Positions 1 to 9,033 of a stretch of DNA of 64,000 bases are shown in pieces (position 1 is the first letter of the stretch; the number at the start of each line of letters is the position of its first letter). Under the pieces are notes generated by a model. That model ran no database searches and was not told the origin of the DNA. It saw nothing but the letters and a program-made list of their open reading frames with translations. The stretch is taken from contig CAZUOY010000002.1 of assembly GCA_964622315.1 (NCBI GenBank), positions 1 to 64,000 of the forward strand. Reading direction: 5' to 3'. A program made the position numbers and the translations under genes. This DNA is from JAYFNU01 sp964622315. Its GTDB lineage: Bacteria; Bacillota; Clostridia; Oscillospirales; Ruminococcaceae.

Positions 1-31
1 GTAATTCGAGGGGTTTCTTCTGTGTCGCCAT
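1..31 (-). CDS. 5' end of an unidentified gene, truncated by the window edge
   Basis: Only the first ten codons are present (MATQKKPLEL), reading off the left edge. The ATG lies 2 bp beyond the rpe stop, and an AAGGAG ribosome site sits inside the last codons of rpe, so it is very likely co-transcribed with rpe. In many Firmicutes the gene after rpe is thiamine pyrophosphokinase (thiN), but ten residues cannot support that. Confidence 0.5.
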   Translation of the reverse strand, partial: MATQKKPLEL

Positions 32-33
32 CG

Positions 34-702
34 TTACTCCTTATATTCTCCCGCCGCCGCGCGTAGAAGGAAAACAGCCTCTTGTCTGTCTCTCGCGCCG
101 AAAACCGCCGAGCCCGAAACCAGCACGCTTGCGCCCGATTTCACCGCGAGCGGCGCGGTATAGACGTCAACGCCGCCGTCTACTTCAATATCAAATTCGT
201 CAAGCCCGAGACGCTCCGCCTCAAGCCTTATCTGCTTCATCTTATCACACATATCTTCCATAAAGCTCTGACCACCGAAGCCCGGCTCCACGGTCATGAC
301 CAGCACCATATCAATGAGGGGAAGATACTTTAACACCTCGCTTGCGGGGGTGGACGGTTTTAAGGAGATACCTACCCTTTTGCCGCACCCGCGAACTATT
401 GATATAACCTCGTTCGGGTCGTCGGCGCTTTCAAGGTGAAAGGTGATTGAATCTGCGCCCGCGCTGCAAAAGCGCGCGGCGAATTTCGCGGGATTATTTA
501 TCATGAGGTGAACGTCATAAAAGGCGTCCACCGCTTTAGTAATGCTATTAAGCACCGGCAGACCGTAGGTGATGTTCGGTACAAAGTTGCCGTCCATTAC
601 GTCAACGTGTATCCAATCGGCGCCGCCGTTTAATACGTCGCGACATTCGTCGGCAAGCCGCGAAAGGTCACAGCTCAGTATTGACGGAGCTATCTTTATC
701 AT
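34..702 (-). CDS. rpe: Ribulose-phosphate 3-epimerase
   Basis: Interconverts D-ribulose 5-phosphate and D-xylulose 5-phosphate in the cytosolic pentose phosphate pathway. The 222-residue length is normal for the family. Visible landmarks of the TIM barrel are the SILSCDLSRL start, HVDVMDG at 32-38 (metal-binding His32/Asp34), His65 in the DVHLM strand, VEPGFGGQ at 138-145 (phosphate loop) and EVDGG near 173-177 with the second catalytic Asp175. The ATG is preceded by GGGAGG. A further gene starts 2 bp downstream, so rpe is not the last gene of its operon. Confidence 0.96.
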   Translation of the reverse strand: MIKIAPSILSCDLSRLADECRDVLNGGADWIHVDVMDGNFVPNITYGLPVLNSITKAVDAFYDVHLMINNPAKFAARFCSAGADSITFHLESADDPNEVISIVRGCGKRVGISLKPSTPASEVLKYLPLIDMVLVMTVEPGFGGQSFMEDMCDKMKQIRLEAERLGLDEFDIEVDGGVDVYTAPLAVKSGASVLVSGSAVFGARDRQEAVFLLRAAAGEYKE

Positions 703-762
703 AGCGCCCTCCCGTTCAGTCTTAATTAATTTATTATACTATTTACGTTCAATAAGGTCAAT

Positions 763-795
763 GAGAACCGCCGTCCGTGAAGGCGGCGGTTCTCA
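763..795 (-). terminator. Stem-loop downstream of the histidine kinase gene
   Basis: GAGAACCGCCG and CGGCGGTTCTC form a perfect GC-rich stem around a short loop, immediately after the kinase stop and before rpe. There is no clear U-run on the minus strand, so termination is inferred from position and stem strength. Confidence 0.5.
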
Positions 796-799
796 TATT

Positions 800-2332
800 T
801 TATCTTCGTCTTAGTATCCTTTCGCTCAGCGCCTCAATAATGCTTGGCTTCTTGCGAATGACGGTAACACGGGTCTTTGCGGCGGAAAACACGGGTACGC
901 TTCGTTCGCGTTGCTTTCCTTTAACCTCCGCGCCTGTTTTCAAAGTAACTGTGAACTCGGTATATTTTCCCTGTTCGCTTGTCACGCTGACGGCGCCGTC
1001 CATTCTTCCGACGAGAGTCTTTACGATATACAAACCAAGCCCCGTCCCTGTGCGGTCAAGCCCGCGCGATTTGTCGGTTTTATAAAACCGTTCAAAAATT
1101 CTCTGTGTCTCCTCGGGAGAAAGTCCCGTACCGCTGTTTCTGATTTTAATGTCCGTTCCATTTGCAGAGGGCAAAACCTTAACCGAAAGCTTTCCGCCCG
1201 TCGGCGTAAATTTTACGGCGTTATCAATAAGGTTATAGACCACCTGATACAGCATATCCGGGTCGCAGATTACAAACGCGGGCTTAACCTCAAGGTCTTC
1301 CACCTCGATTTGCTTGTCGTTTATCCGCTTCTCCGCGTTCCACATAACCGAAAGTATGGTGTCCCACGCGTTGCTGCTTTTTAAAACTATCTTTGTCTGA
1401 CCCTCCTCAAGGCGGGAAATATCCAAAAGGGACGAGGTAAGTCGTGACAGCCTTTTTACCTCATCGGAAACAATCGTGAGGTAATGGTTCTCTCGCGAGC
1501 GCGGAATTGTGCCGTCGAGTATACCGTCAATGTAGCCGCCTATCGTCGTCATCGGCGTGCGAAGCTCATGGGAGACGTTAGCGATAAAGCTTCTTCTCGT
1601 TCTCTCCAATTCGTCGAGCGACTCCGCCATATTGTTGAACGCCGAGGCAAGGTTGGCAAGCTCGTCGTCGCCGCCCACATCAACCCTTGCCGTGAAATCG
1701 CCCGAGCCGAAGCTTCGCGCCGCGTCGGACATCTCACGAAGGGGTCGCGTCAGCCGCTTGGTTGAATAGTAGACTATTATTATAGAGCCGATAAGCATTA
1801 CGCCCGCGGCGGCAAGGAAGGTAATGCCGAGATTTATTAGAAAGGTGTAAAGTGCGGTAATCGGTGACACGGCAAACACAAAGCCGAGAGTTTCGCCGCT
1901 TCGCCCTGCGACAGGGCAGCAGAACTGATATAATCCAGAGCCGGGGCGCTTCGCTATTCCGCCGAAATAGTCGGCGCTCGCGTAGCTTCCGTGCTTTATC
2001 GCCGATTCAAGAATCTTTTTCGGCATATTTGCGTGTATGCAGTTTTCCCCCTCCGAGCAAAGCAGCACGTTACCGTCGGCGTCGGTAAAGAAAACCACTA
2101 CGCCCGTAGTGCTTTCAATATCCTTGAAGCTCTTTGCGACGCCTTCGCCCAGTCCGCCTTCCTCGCTTACTACCTCGCGCGCCTTTTCCGCGGCGCTTCG
2201 AAGGGTTTCGTTCTTATCTATCGAGAAATTCTGCGCGGAAAAATAGAGGAATGCCATTCCGAGTATAATCGTGCTCGCAAGCAGCATTCCCGCAAATATT
2301 ATTATGTATCGCCGAAAGAGATTGTCCCGCAT
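800..2332 (-). CDS. Membrane sensor histidine kinase (HAMP-HisKA-HATPase)
   Basis: Sensor half of a two-component system; it would autophosphorylate and pass the phosphate to the regulator encoded 1 bp upstream. Order in the 510 residues: membrane segment about 9-31, an extracytoplasmic sensor of about 125 residues with no recognised fold, a second membrane segment about 162-188, HAMP about 189-240, and HisKA with the H-box SHELRTP (His255). The ATPase domain follows with N-box NLIDNA (367-372), G1 NSGTGL (399-404) and G2 GTGLGL (429-434). A basic tail of about 45 residues after the ATPase domain is longer than usual. The architecture resembles ResE/WalK/PhoR-type kinases; the signal is unknown. 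Confidence 0.93.
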   Translation of the reverse strand: MRDNLFRRYIIIFAGMLLASTIILGMAFLYFSAQNFSIDKNETLRSAAEKAREVVSEEGGLGEGVAKSFKDIESTTGVVVFFTDADGNVLLCSEGENCIHANMPKKILESAIKHGSYASADYFGGIAKRPGSGLYQFCCPVAGRSGETLGFVFAVSPITALYTFLINLGITFLAAAGVMLIGSIIIVYYSTKRLTRPLREMSDAARSFGSGDFTARVDVGGDDELANLASAFNNMAESLDELERTRRSFIANVSHELRTPMTTIGGYIDGILDGTIPRSRENHYLTIVSDEVKRLSRLTSSLLDISRLEEGQTKIVLKSSNAWDTILSVMWNAEKRINDKQIEVEDLEVKPAFVICDPDMLYQVVYNLIDNAVKFTPTGGKLSVKVLPSANGTDIKIRNSGTGLSPEETQRIFERFYKTDKSRGLDRTGTGLGLYIVKTLVGRMDGAVSVTSEQGKYTEFTVTLKTGAEVKGKQRERSVPVFSAAKTRVTVIRKKPSIIEALSERILRRR

Positions 2333-2333
2333 T

Positions 2334-3017
2334 CTATTGTTTTACCTCGAATTTATAACCTACGCCCCAAACTGTTTTTAGGCACCATTTATCCGAAACG
2401 CCCTCCAGCTTTTCGCGCAGGCGTTTAATGTGTACGTCCACCGTTCGGCTGTCACCGAAATACTCAAAGCCCCAAACCTCGTCGAGCAGCTGGTCGCGGG
2501 TGTATACCCTGTTCGGGTTCTTTGCAAGGTGGTAAAGAAGCTCGAGCTCCTTAGGCGGTGTATCAATCTTTATACCGTCCACGCGAAGCTCATAGCGCAC
2601 AATATTTACAGAAAGCTTATCGTAAACAACCTCGCCTGTATCGTCCTCGCCCGCTGTGCGGCGAAGCACCGCTTTAATACGCGCCACAACCTCTTTCGTG
2701 TCGAAAGGCTTTACCACATAGTCGTCCGCACCCAGCTCAAGACCCATTATTTTGTCAAAGGTCTCGCCCTTTGCGGTAAGCATTATTATCGGAACGTTTG
2801 AAAATTCTCTTATCGCGCGGCAAGCCTCCCAGCCGTCCAAAACAGGCATCATAATATCGAGCAGAACCAGCGACGGGTTCTTCTCCTTCACAAGCGAAAC
2901 GGCGTCCTTTCCGTTAAACGCCATTAACACGTCGTAACCTTCCTTTTCAAGATAGAGCCTTATAAGCTCGCATATATTTTTTTCGTCATCTACTACGAGT
3001 ATCTTTGTTTTTCCCAT
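2334..3017 (-). CDS. OmpR/PhoB-family response regulator
   Basis: DNA-binding partner of the histidine kinase that follows 1 bp downstream. The 227 residues hold a receiver domain with acidic pair Asp10/Asp11, phospho-acceptor Asp54 (LLDIMMP), Thr81 and Lys103 (KPFD), then a winged-helix domain (about 130-225) with the typical RTVDVHIKRLREKL recognition region and a GVGYKF wing. The start has an AAGGGGAAGG ribosome site. The gene is divergent from ychF across 150 bp. Targets are unknown; its PhoB-like domain order does not identify the regulon. Confidence 0.95.
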   Translation of the reverse strand: MGKTKILVVDDEKNICELIRLYLEKEGYDVLMAFNGKDAVSLVKEKNPSLVLLDIMMPVLDGWEACRAIREFSNVPIIMLTAKGETFDKIMGLELGADDYVVKPFDTKEVVARIKAVLRRTAGEDDTGEVVYDKLSVNIVRYELRVDGIKIDTPPKELELLYHLAKNPNRVYTRDQLLDEVWGFEYFGDSRTVDVHIKRLREKLEGVSDKWCLKTVWGVGYKFEVKQ

Positions 3018-3095
3018 TTGACCTTCCCCTTTCGCGTAATCAAAAGTTGCACGCTTGGTTTATATTAACACGGAAATATAGATAAACTGTTAAAC

Positions 3096-3124
3096 TTGCG
3101 CCTAACATAATTATAATATATAAT
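3096..3124 (+). promoter_or_regulatory. Sigma-A-type promoter for ychF-mtnN
   Basis: TTGCGC at 3096-3101, 17-bp spacer, perfect TATAAT at 3119-3124. The predicted transcript start is near 3131, about 37 bases before the ychF ATG. Confidence 0.65.
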
Positions 3125-3167
3125 TAGCATTATTAACAAGGGCAACCAAAACAAAGGAAAAAACAAG

Positions 3168-4265
3168 ATGAAATTAGGAATTGTAGGGCTTCCCAACGTC
3201 GGGAAAAGCACCCTTTTCAACGCCATAACCAACGCAGGCGCGGCGTCCGCTAACTTTCCCTTTTGCACAATAGAGCCGAACGTCGGCACCGTCGCCGTAC
3301 CTGACAGCCGTCTTGACTGGCTGAACGAACTCTACCACCCTAAAAAATACACTCCCGCCACGATAGAATTCGTCGATATTGCGGGGCTTGTCAAGGGCGC
3401 GTCGAAGGGCGAAGGCTTAGGCAACAAGTTTCTCTCGCATATACGCGAGGTGGACGCGGTTATCCATGTCGTCCGCTGTTTTGAGGACGGCGAAATAATC
3501 CACGTTGACGGTTCGGTTGACCCGCTTCGAGATATCGAGGTGATTAACTACGAGCTTATCCTTTCCGACCTCGAAATAGTCGAGCGCAGAATTGACAAAA
3601 CGACGAAGGCGCTTAAGGGCGATAAAAAGCTCGCGTTTGAGCTTGATTTTCTTAATCGTTTGCACGAGCATCTTCAAAACGGAAAGTCCGCACGCGCAGT
3701 CGAGATAAAGTCCGACGCGGAGGGTGAGGTTCTCGCTGACATGCCGCTTCTTTCAGCAAAGCCTATTATCTATGCGGCAAACCTCTCGGACAACGACCTA
3801 TTCGACGGCGCGGAAAAGAACGAGAACTATCTTAAGGTAAGGGCGCTCGCTCAATCGGAGGGCTCCGGCGTAATAGCCGTCTGCGCCCGCGCCGAGGAGG
3901 AGCTCGCTTCCCTTACCGGCGAGGAAAAGGCTGAATTTCTAAAGGAACTCGGCATTGAGGAAAGCGGACTCGATAAGCTTATCAAGGAGGGGTACAAGCT
4001 TTTGGGGCTTATCTCCTTCTTAACCGGCGGCGCTGACGAGGTGCGCGCTTGGACAATCAAGAAAGGCACCAAGGCTCCGCAGGCGGCGGGCAAAATCCAT
4101 ACGGATTTTGAGCGCGGATTTATCCGCGCCGAAATCGTCGCGTTCGACGATTTGGCCGCCGCGGGCACAATGGCCGCAGCGAAGGAAAAGGGACTTGTAC
4201 GAAGCGAGGGTAAGGAATATGTAATGCAGGACGGCGACGTCACCCTCTTTAAATTTAACGTATAG
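3168..4265 (+). CDS. ychF: Ribosome-associated GTPase/ATPase YchF (Obg superfamily)
   Basis: P-loop NTPase of the Obg family that prefers ATP in characterised members and binds ribosomes; in several bacteria it is linked to stress and redox responses. The 365 residues are the normal length. P-loop GLPNVGKST lies at 7-15, the switch region is NFPFCTIEPNVG, and the G3 motif is DIAGLVKGAS. A helical insert precedes the C-terminal TGS domain, which ends in the family-typical region VMQDGDVTLFKFNV. It is the first gene of a two-gene operon; mtnN follows after 8 bp. Confidence 0.97.
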   Translation: MKLGIVGLPNVGKSTLFNAITNAGAASANFPFCTIEPNVGTVAVPDSRLDWLNELYHPKKYTPATIEFVDIAGLVKGASKGEGLGNKFLSHIREVDAVIHVVRCFEDGEIIHVDGSVDPLRDIEVINYELILSDLEIVERRIDKTTKALKGDKKLAFELDFLNRLHEHLQNGKSARAVEIKSDAEGEVLADMPLLSAKPIIYAANLSDNDLFDGAEKNENYLKVRALAQSEGSGVIAVCARAEEELASLTGEEKAEFLKELGIEESGLDKLIKEGYKLLGLISFLTGGADEVRAWTIKKGTKAPQAAGKIHTDFERGFIRAEIVAFDDLAAAGTMAAAKEKGLVRSEGKEYVMQDGDVTLFKFNV

Positions 4266-4273
4266 GAGAAGGT

Positions 4274-4951
4274 ATGAAAATCTCGGTTATCTGCGCTATG
4301 GAGCAGGAGATAAAGCTTCTTGCCGATAAGATGAAAAGCGTGAATAAAAAAACACTCTGCGGAGTCGAAGTAACCAACGGCAGAATCGGCGCTCACGAGG
4401 TTAATCTATGTATAAGCGGAGTCGGTAAGGCTAACGCCGCCGCTACGACACAGCTTAACATAAGCGAGCTTCACTGTGACGCGATATTTAATATCGGGCT
4501 TGCGGGCAACTGCTCAAATCTTTCACTCGGCGGCGCGGTAGTTGCAAGCAAGCTTGTCTACCACGATTTTAATATGGAGTGGGCGGCGGAAAACGCTCCG
4601 TTTACAGAGTATTTCACGCCTGATAAAGCTTTAAGCGACAACGCGCGGACGGCGCTCGATAAGCTATCTATAGAGCATATCGACGGAACTGTGGCATCGG
4701 GCGACCAATTTATCGGCGACAGCGCAGTAAAAGCCGATATAGTCGCGCGAACCGACTGCAGCTGCGTTGAAATGGAGGGCGCGGCGATAGCGCATACGGC
4801 ACAGAAAAACGGCGTTCCCTACGCGATAGTTAAGGTCATTTCCGACAACGCGGACGAGGGCGGAAGCGACGGCTTCCACGAGACCATCTCGCTCGGCGGC
4901 TACTGCAAGGAATCAAGTGACATTATCGCGGAAATAATCAATTCTCTTTAG
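4274..4951 (+). CDS. mtnN: 5'-methylthioadenosine/S-adenosylhomocysteine nucleosidase
   Basis: Cleaves adenine from methylthioadenosine and S-adenosylhomocysteine, removing inhibitory by-products of SAM use and feeding methionine salvage and AI-2 precursors. At 225 residues it has the family length. It shows the ICAMEQE start with catalytic Glu12, the GxxKANAAA ribose/phosphate loop (51-58), the VEMEGAA substrate loop (166-172) and Asp192 in SDNAD as general acid. It has a GGAGAAGG ribosome site and sits 8 bp after ychF. A strong bidirectional terminator follows. Confidence 0.95.
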   Translation: MKISVICAMEQEIKLLADKMKSVNKKTLCGVEVTNGRIGAHEVNLCISGVGKANAAATTQLNISELHCDAIFNIGLAGNCSNLSLGGAVVASKLVYHDFNMEWAAENAPFTEYFTPDKALSDNARTALDKLSIEHIDGTVASGDQFIGDSAVKADIVARTDCSCVEMEGAAIAHTAQKNGVPYAIVKVISDNADEGGSDGFHETISLGGYCKESSDIIAEIINSL

Positions 4952-4962
4952 TCTACTAAATT

Positions 4963-4993
4963 AAACAGCGTCAGCCGTTCGGCTGACGCTGTT
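4963..4993. terminator. Bidirectional intrinsic terminator between mtnN and prmA
   Basis: AAACAGCGTCAGCCG and CGGCTGACGCTGTTT pair perfectly around a very short loop, with T-rich sequence on the plus side and A-rich on the other. The flanking genes converge, so it can serve both. Confidence 0.85.
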
Positions 4994-4998
4994 TTCTG

Positions 4999-5928
4999 TT
5001 ATTTAGTTAAGCTTGCCGCCACCCAGCCGCCGTCCTCGACAACCTCGGTAGCTTTAAAGCTCAATTCTTTAAGCTTGTTTAACACCTCATCTCGGCGTGA
5101 ATCAATTATTCCGCTGATAATCAGCGTACCGCCGACATTAAGCTTGTCATAAAACATACCGCCCATAGCTATAATTACGTCGGCTACAATGTTTGCGGTA
5201 ATTAAATCATATCCGCCGCCGACCTTTTCATACAGCCCTTTGTCAAAAAGAATATCGCCGCAAAGCGTTGTTATTGCCGCGTCGTTCTTTTTGGCGTTGA
5301 GCGCCGCTATCTTAACCGAGTTCTCCTCAATATCTACAGCCGTGACCTCAGACGCCCTGAGCTTGCTTGCGGCGATAGCGAGTATACCGCTGCCCGTACC
5401 CATATCAAGCACCCGCTCGCCGCCCTTGACCGTTTTCTCAATAATTTCAAGGCAGAGCCGCGTTGTTTCGTGCTTACCTGTGCCGAAAGCCGTTTCAGGG
5501 TCAAGCGAGATAACAATATCCTCTCCTGCCGCCTCAAAGCGTTCCCATGACGGACAGATTATCAGCCTTTCACCAATCCGCTCGGGCTTGTAGTATTTCT
5601 TCCACTCATTCATAAACACGTTTTCTAACGCTTTACTTGTCCCGAGCTCGTACCACACGCCGCTTTCGCGAAGACGCGTTTCAATAAAGGAAATCGCTTC
5701 ATTCGGGCTTTGGTCGGCGGGTATGTAGATATGAATCTTGGCAAAGCTTTTATCCATTGAAAGAAGCGCGTCGTCAATGTAATCCACCCTCGGCGACGAG
5801 GACAGCGTTTCCTCCATATCGGAATAGTCCTCGATATAGATGCCGTACGGCACCGCCATATTCGCAACGGCGGCGGCGACCTCGCAGTCCGCGTTCTTTA
5901 CCTTTAAAAATATCTCGGTGTAGTCCAT
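4999..5928 (-). CDS. prmA: Ribosomal protein L11 methyltransferase
   Basis: SAM-dependent methyltransferase that modifies lysines and the N-terminus of ribosomal protein L11. In 309 residues there is an N-terminal substrate-recognition domain (about 1-105), the family motif PETAFGTGKHETT (144-156) and SAM-binding motif I VLDMGTGSGIL (173-183). Its ATG overlaps the dnaJ stop by one base, making it the last gene of the heat-shock operon, the same place it holds in Bacillus. The convergent terminator to its left ends the transcript. Confidence 0.95.
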   Translation of the reverse strand: MDYTEIFLKVKNADCEVAAAVANMAVPYGIYIEDYSDMEETLSSSPRVDYIDDALLSMDKSFAKIHIYIPADQSPNEAISFIETRLRESGVWYELGTSKALENVFMNEWKKYYKPERIGERLIICPSWERFEAAGEDIVISLDPETAFGTGKHETTRLCLEIIEKTVKGGERVLDMGTGSGILAIAASKLRASEVTAVDIEENSVKIAALNAKKNDAAITTLCGDILFDKGLYEKVGGGYDLITANIVADVIIAMGGMFYDKLNVGGTLIISGIIDSRRDEVLNKLKELSFKATEVVEDGGWVAASLTK

Positions 5929-7094
5929 TAGTCGTCCTTACCAAAGGCCTTCTTTATTCTGTCCGCGAAGCTCTTGCGCTTTTCGTAATTCTTATCTACC
6001 GAAAGAGTGCTTTCAAATTTTTCAAGCGTCGCCTTCTGCTCGCGCGAAAGCTTTTTCGGCACCTCAATTTCAACGTTCACATACATGTCTCCACGCCCGT
6101 CTCCGCGCAGGTAGGGTATGCCCTTTCCGCGAAGGCGGAAGGTCGTGTCGGGCTGAGTTGAGTCGGGTACCGTAAACTTTATCTTTCCGTCAATAGTCGG
6201 CACCGTTATCTCGGCGCCGAGCGCCGCTTGGGTAAAGCTGAGCGGCACCGTTACGTAAACGTCAAAGCGACGTCTTTCGAACAGCGGGTCGGGGCGCACC
6301 GAAACAATAATAATTACGTCGCCGCTCGGTCCGCCGTTAATTCCGGCGTCACCCTTGCCGCGAAGGCTCATGCTCTGCTCGTCGTCTATGCCGGCGGGTA
6401 TCTTTACCTCTATCTTTTTCTTGGTTTTTACCCGACCGCTACCCGAGCATTTTGAGCAGGGGTTATCAATTATTTTGCCCTTGCCTGCGCATTTCGGGCA
6501 GGGCTTAGACGTCCGCATAACCGAGCCGAATATGCTTGATTGCTGAACGGTAACATAGCCTGAGCCGTGGCACTGGTCGCAGGTAACAGGTGAGCTTCCC
6601 TTTGCCGCGCCGTTACCGCCGCAGTCCGCGCAGGTCTCCATAACGTTAATAGCAATAGTCTTAGTGCAACCATGCGCCGCCTCCATAAAGGTCAACGGAA
6701 GGCTGACGCGGATATCTCCGCCGCGCTTCGCAGAACTCGCCTCACTGCGGCGTGTGCCGCCGCCGAAGCCGAAGCCCTGACCGAAGAAGGAGCCGAACAG
6801 GTCGCCGAGGTCCATATCAAAGCCTTGACCGCCATAGAAGCCGCCCGCACCCGCTCCATAGGAGGGGTCTACGCCCGCGTGACCGAACTGGTCGTACTTA
6901 GCTTTCTTCTGTTTATCGGAAAGCACCTCGTAAGCCTCGTTGACCTCCTGCATCTTTTTTGTTGCATTCGGGTCGTCGGGGTTAAGGTCGGGGTGGTACT
7001 TCTTTGCCATCTTGCGAAACGCCGATTTAATGTCGCTTTCGCTCGCGTTGCGGTCTATGCCGAGCACCTCATAGTAATCTCTTTTATCCGCCAT
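5928..7094 (-). CDS. dnaJ: Chaperone DnaJ (Hsp40)
   Basis: Co-chaperone that delivers unfolded substrates to DnaK and triggers its ATPase. Domain order in 388 residues: J domain (about 5-70) with HPD at 34-36, a Gly/Phe-rich linker (about 75-110), and a zinc domain with four CxxCxGxG-type repeats (CADCGGNG, CDQCHGSG, CPKCAGKG, CSKCSGSG). Two beta-barrel substrate domains and a short charged tail follow. The ribosome site AGGTAA is weak. A stem-loop lies in the 66-bp gap after dnaK. Confidence 0.98.
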   Translation of the reverse strand: MADKRDYYEVLGIDRNASESDIKSAFRKMAKKYHPDLNPDDPNATKKMQEVNEAYEVLSDKQKKAKYDQFGHAGVDPSYGAGAGGFYGGQGFDMDLGDLFGSFFGQGFGFGGGTRRSEASSAKRGGDIRVSLPLTFMEAAHGCTKTIAINVMETCADCGGNGAAKGSSPVTCDQCHGSGYVTVQQSSIFGSVMRTSKPCPKCAGKGKIIDNPCSKCSGSGRVKTKKKIEVKIPAGIDDEQSMSLRGKGDAGINGGPSGDVIIIVSVRPDPLFERRRFDVYVTVPLSFTQAALGAEITVPTIDGKIKFTVPDSTQPDTTFRLRGKGIPYLRGDGRGDMYVNVEIEVPKKLSREQKATLEKFESTLSVDKNYEKRKSFADRIKKAFGKDD

Positions 7095-7120
7095 GCTTTT
7101 TACCTGTAATTAAGGGTATA

Positions 7121-7142
7121 GGGCGGCGAAAACTCGCCACCC
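7121..7142 (-). promoter_or_regulatory. Stem-loop in the dnaK-dnaJ gap
   Basis: GGGCGGCG and CGCCACCC pair with one mismatch around a 6-base loop. There is no U-run on the minus strand. It may be an mRNA-processing or partial attenuation element that lowers dnaJ relative to dnaK; this is inference. Confidence 0.35.
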
Positions 7143-7160
7143 TTTATCCCCGCACTTTCT

Positions 7161-8990
7161 TTATTTTACGTCGGTGTAGTCAACGTCCACGGCGCCGTCG
7201 TCGGGCTTTCCGCCGTCGGGGGCGGGTCCTGCCTCAGGAGCTGCTCCCGCTTCTGGCGCGGCTTGCTGATAGAGCTTTGAGCTTACCTCGTAAAGCTTCT
7301 GCTCAAGCGCCTCGCGGCGGGACTTAATCTCGTCCTGGTTATTTTCTGCGATTGCCGCACGAACGCTTGCCACCTTCTCGTTGATAGCGTCGGCGTCCGC
7401 TTTGTCTATCTTGTCGCCCATATCCTTAACAAGCTTTTCTGCCTGATACGCCGCAGTGTCGGCGGCGTTCTTGTTCTCTACTTCTTCGCGCGCCTTCTTG
7501 TCGTTTTCGGCAAACTGCTCGGCTTCCTTGACAGCCTTATCAATCTCGTCACTCGACATATTGGTGGAGCTCGTAATTGTAATATTCTGTGCCTTGCCGG
7601 TGCCTCTGTCGGTAGCGGAAACGTGAACGATTCCGTTCGCGTCGATATCGAAGGTTACCTCAATTTGAGGAATACCACGCGGCGCGGGAGCAATTCCGTC
7701 AAGATGGAACATACCGAGCGTCTTATTGTCCTTGGCAAAATCACGCTCACCTTGAAGCACGTGAACCTCGACCGAGGTCTGTCCGTCCGCGGCGGTGGAG
7801 AAAATCTGGCTTTTCTTGGTCGGAATTGTGGTGTTGCGCTCTATAATCTTTGTATTGATGCCGCCCTCGGTCTCTATACCGAGTGAAAGCGGTGTTACGT
7901 CGAGAAGAAGAAGACCCTTTACGTCGCCGCCGAGTACGCCGCCTTGAATAGCCGCGCCGACCGCTACGCATTCGTCAGGGTTAATTCCCTTGAAGCCTTC
8001 CTTGCCCGTAATCTTTTTTACCGCTTCCTGAACGGCGGGAATACGGCTGGAGCCGCCGACAAGAAGAATCTTGTCAAGCTGTGACGCCTCAAGCCCCGCG
8101 TCCTTTAACGCCTGTCTCGTCGGTCCCATTGTAGCCTCTACAAGGTCGCTTGTAAGGTCGTCGAACTTCGCTCTTGTAAGGGTCATATCAAGATGCTTGG
8201 GGCCCGACGCGTCCGCTGTAATGAAGGGAAGGTTAATAGCCGTAGAAGCAACGCCCGAAAGCTCTATCTTTGCCTTTTCAGCCGCTTCCTTAAGACGCTG
8301 AAGCGCCATCTTATCGTTACGAAGGTCAACGCCGTTGTCCTTCTTGAATTCCTCAGCCATATAGTTGATTATACGCTGGTCGAAGTCATCGCCGCCCAAA
8401 CGGTTGTTGCCAGCTGTGGCGAGAACCTCTTGTGTGCCGTCGCCCATTTCAATAATTGAGACATCAAAGGTGCCGCCGCCGAGGTCGTATACAAGTACCT
8501 TTTGGTCCTTGCCCTTATCAATGCCATAAGCAAGCGCCGCCGCGGTAGGCTCGTTGATGATACGCTTAACGTCGAAACCGGCGATTACGCCTGCGTCCTT
8601 AGTCGCCTGGCGCTGCGCGTCGTTGAAGTAGGCGGGAACGGTTATTACCGCCTCGCTGACCTTTTCGCCAAGATAGGCTTCCGCGTCGGCTTTCAGCTTT
8701 GAAAGTATCATCGCCGATATCTCCTGCGGAGTGTACTTCTTTCCGTCGATATCAATACGGCGGTCGGTGCCCATATCACGCTTAATTGAGCTAATTGTTC
8801 TTTCGGGGTTTGTGATAGCCTGACGCTTCGCGACAGAGCCAACCATTCTTTCACCCGTCTTTGAAAACGCAACAACCGACGGGGTTGTTCTCGCGCCTTC
8901 GGCATTAGCGATAACTACAGGCTCGCCGCCCTCCATAACCGCTACGCAAGAGTTTGTTGTACCAAGGTCAATACCAATGATTTTAGACAT
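7161..8990 (-). CDS. dnaK: Chaperone DnaK (Hsp70)
   Basis: ATP-driven chaperone of the DnaK-DnaJ-GrpE system. The 609 residues are typical of Gram-positive DnaK, which lacks a stretch found in the Gram-negative ATPase domain. The N-terminal phosphate loop is GIDLGTTNSC (5-14). Further landmarks are the VPAYFNDAQRQATKDA, EPTAAALAYG and DLGGGTFDVS segments and the LLLDVTPLSLGIET linker into the substrate-binding domain. The disordered tail is Ala/Pro/Gly-rich and ends in acidic VDVDYTDVK. The ribosome site is AAGGAGAAAG. It sits between grpE and dnaJ in the HrcA operon. Confidence 0.99.
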   Translation of the reverse strand: MSKIIGIDLGTTNSCVAVMEGGEPVVIANAEGARTTPSVVAFSKTGERMVGSVAKRQAITNPERTISSIKRDMGTDRRIDIDGKKYTPQEISAMILSKLKADAEAYLGEKVSEAVITVPAYFNDAQRQATKDAGVIAGFDVKRIINEPTAAALAYGIDKGKDQKVLVYDLGGGTFDVSIIEMGDGTQEVLATAGNNRLGGDDFDQRIINYMAEEFKKDNGVDLRNDKMALQRLKEAAEKAKIELSGVASTAINLPFITADASGPKHLDMTLTRAKFDDLTSDLVEATMGPTRQALKDAGLEASQLDKILLVGGSSRIPAVQEAVKKITGKEGFKGINPDECVAVGAAIQGGVLGGDVKGLLLLDVTPLSLGIETEGGINTKIIERNTTIPTKKSQIFSTAADGQTSVEVHVLQGERDFAKDNKTLGMFHLDGIAPAPRGIPQIEVTFDIDANGIVHVSATDRGTGKAQNITITSSTNMSSDEIDKAVKEAEQFAENDKKAREEVENKNAADTAAYQAEKLVKDMGDKIDKADADAINEKVASVRAAIAENNQDEIKSRREALEQKLYEVSSKLYQQAAPEAGAAPEAGPAPDGGKPDDGAVDVDYTDVK

Positions 8991-9033
8991 AATTCTTTCT
9001 CCTTTTCTATTAAAAAACTTGAGTTAACATAAT

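Noticed and set aside
3851..4396. 181-codon minus-strand open frame across the ychF-mtnN junction
   Set aside because: Antisense to two well-identified genes and without ribosome site or family motifs.
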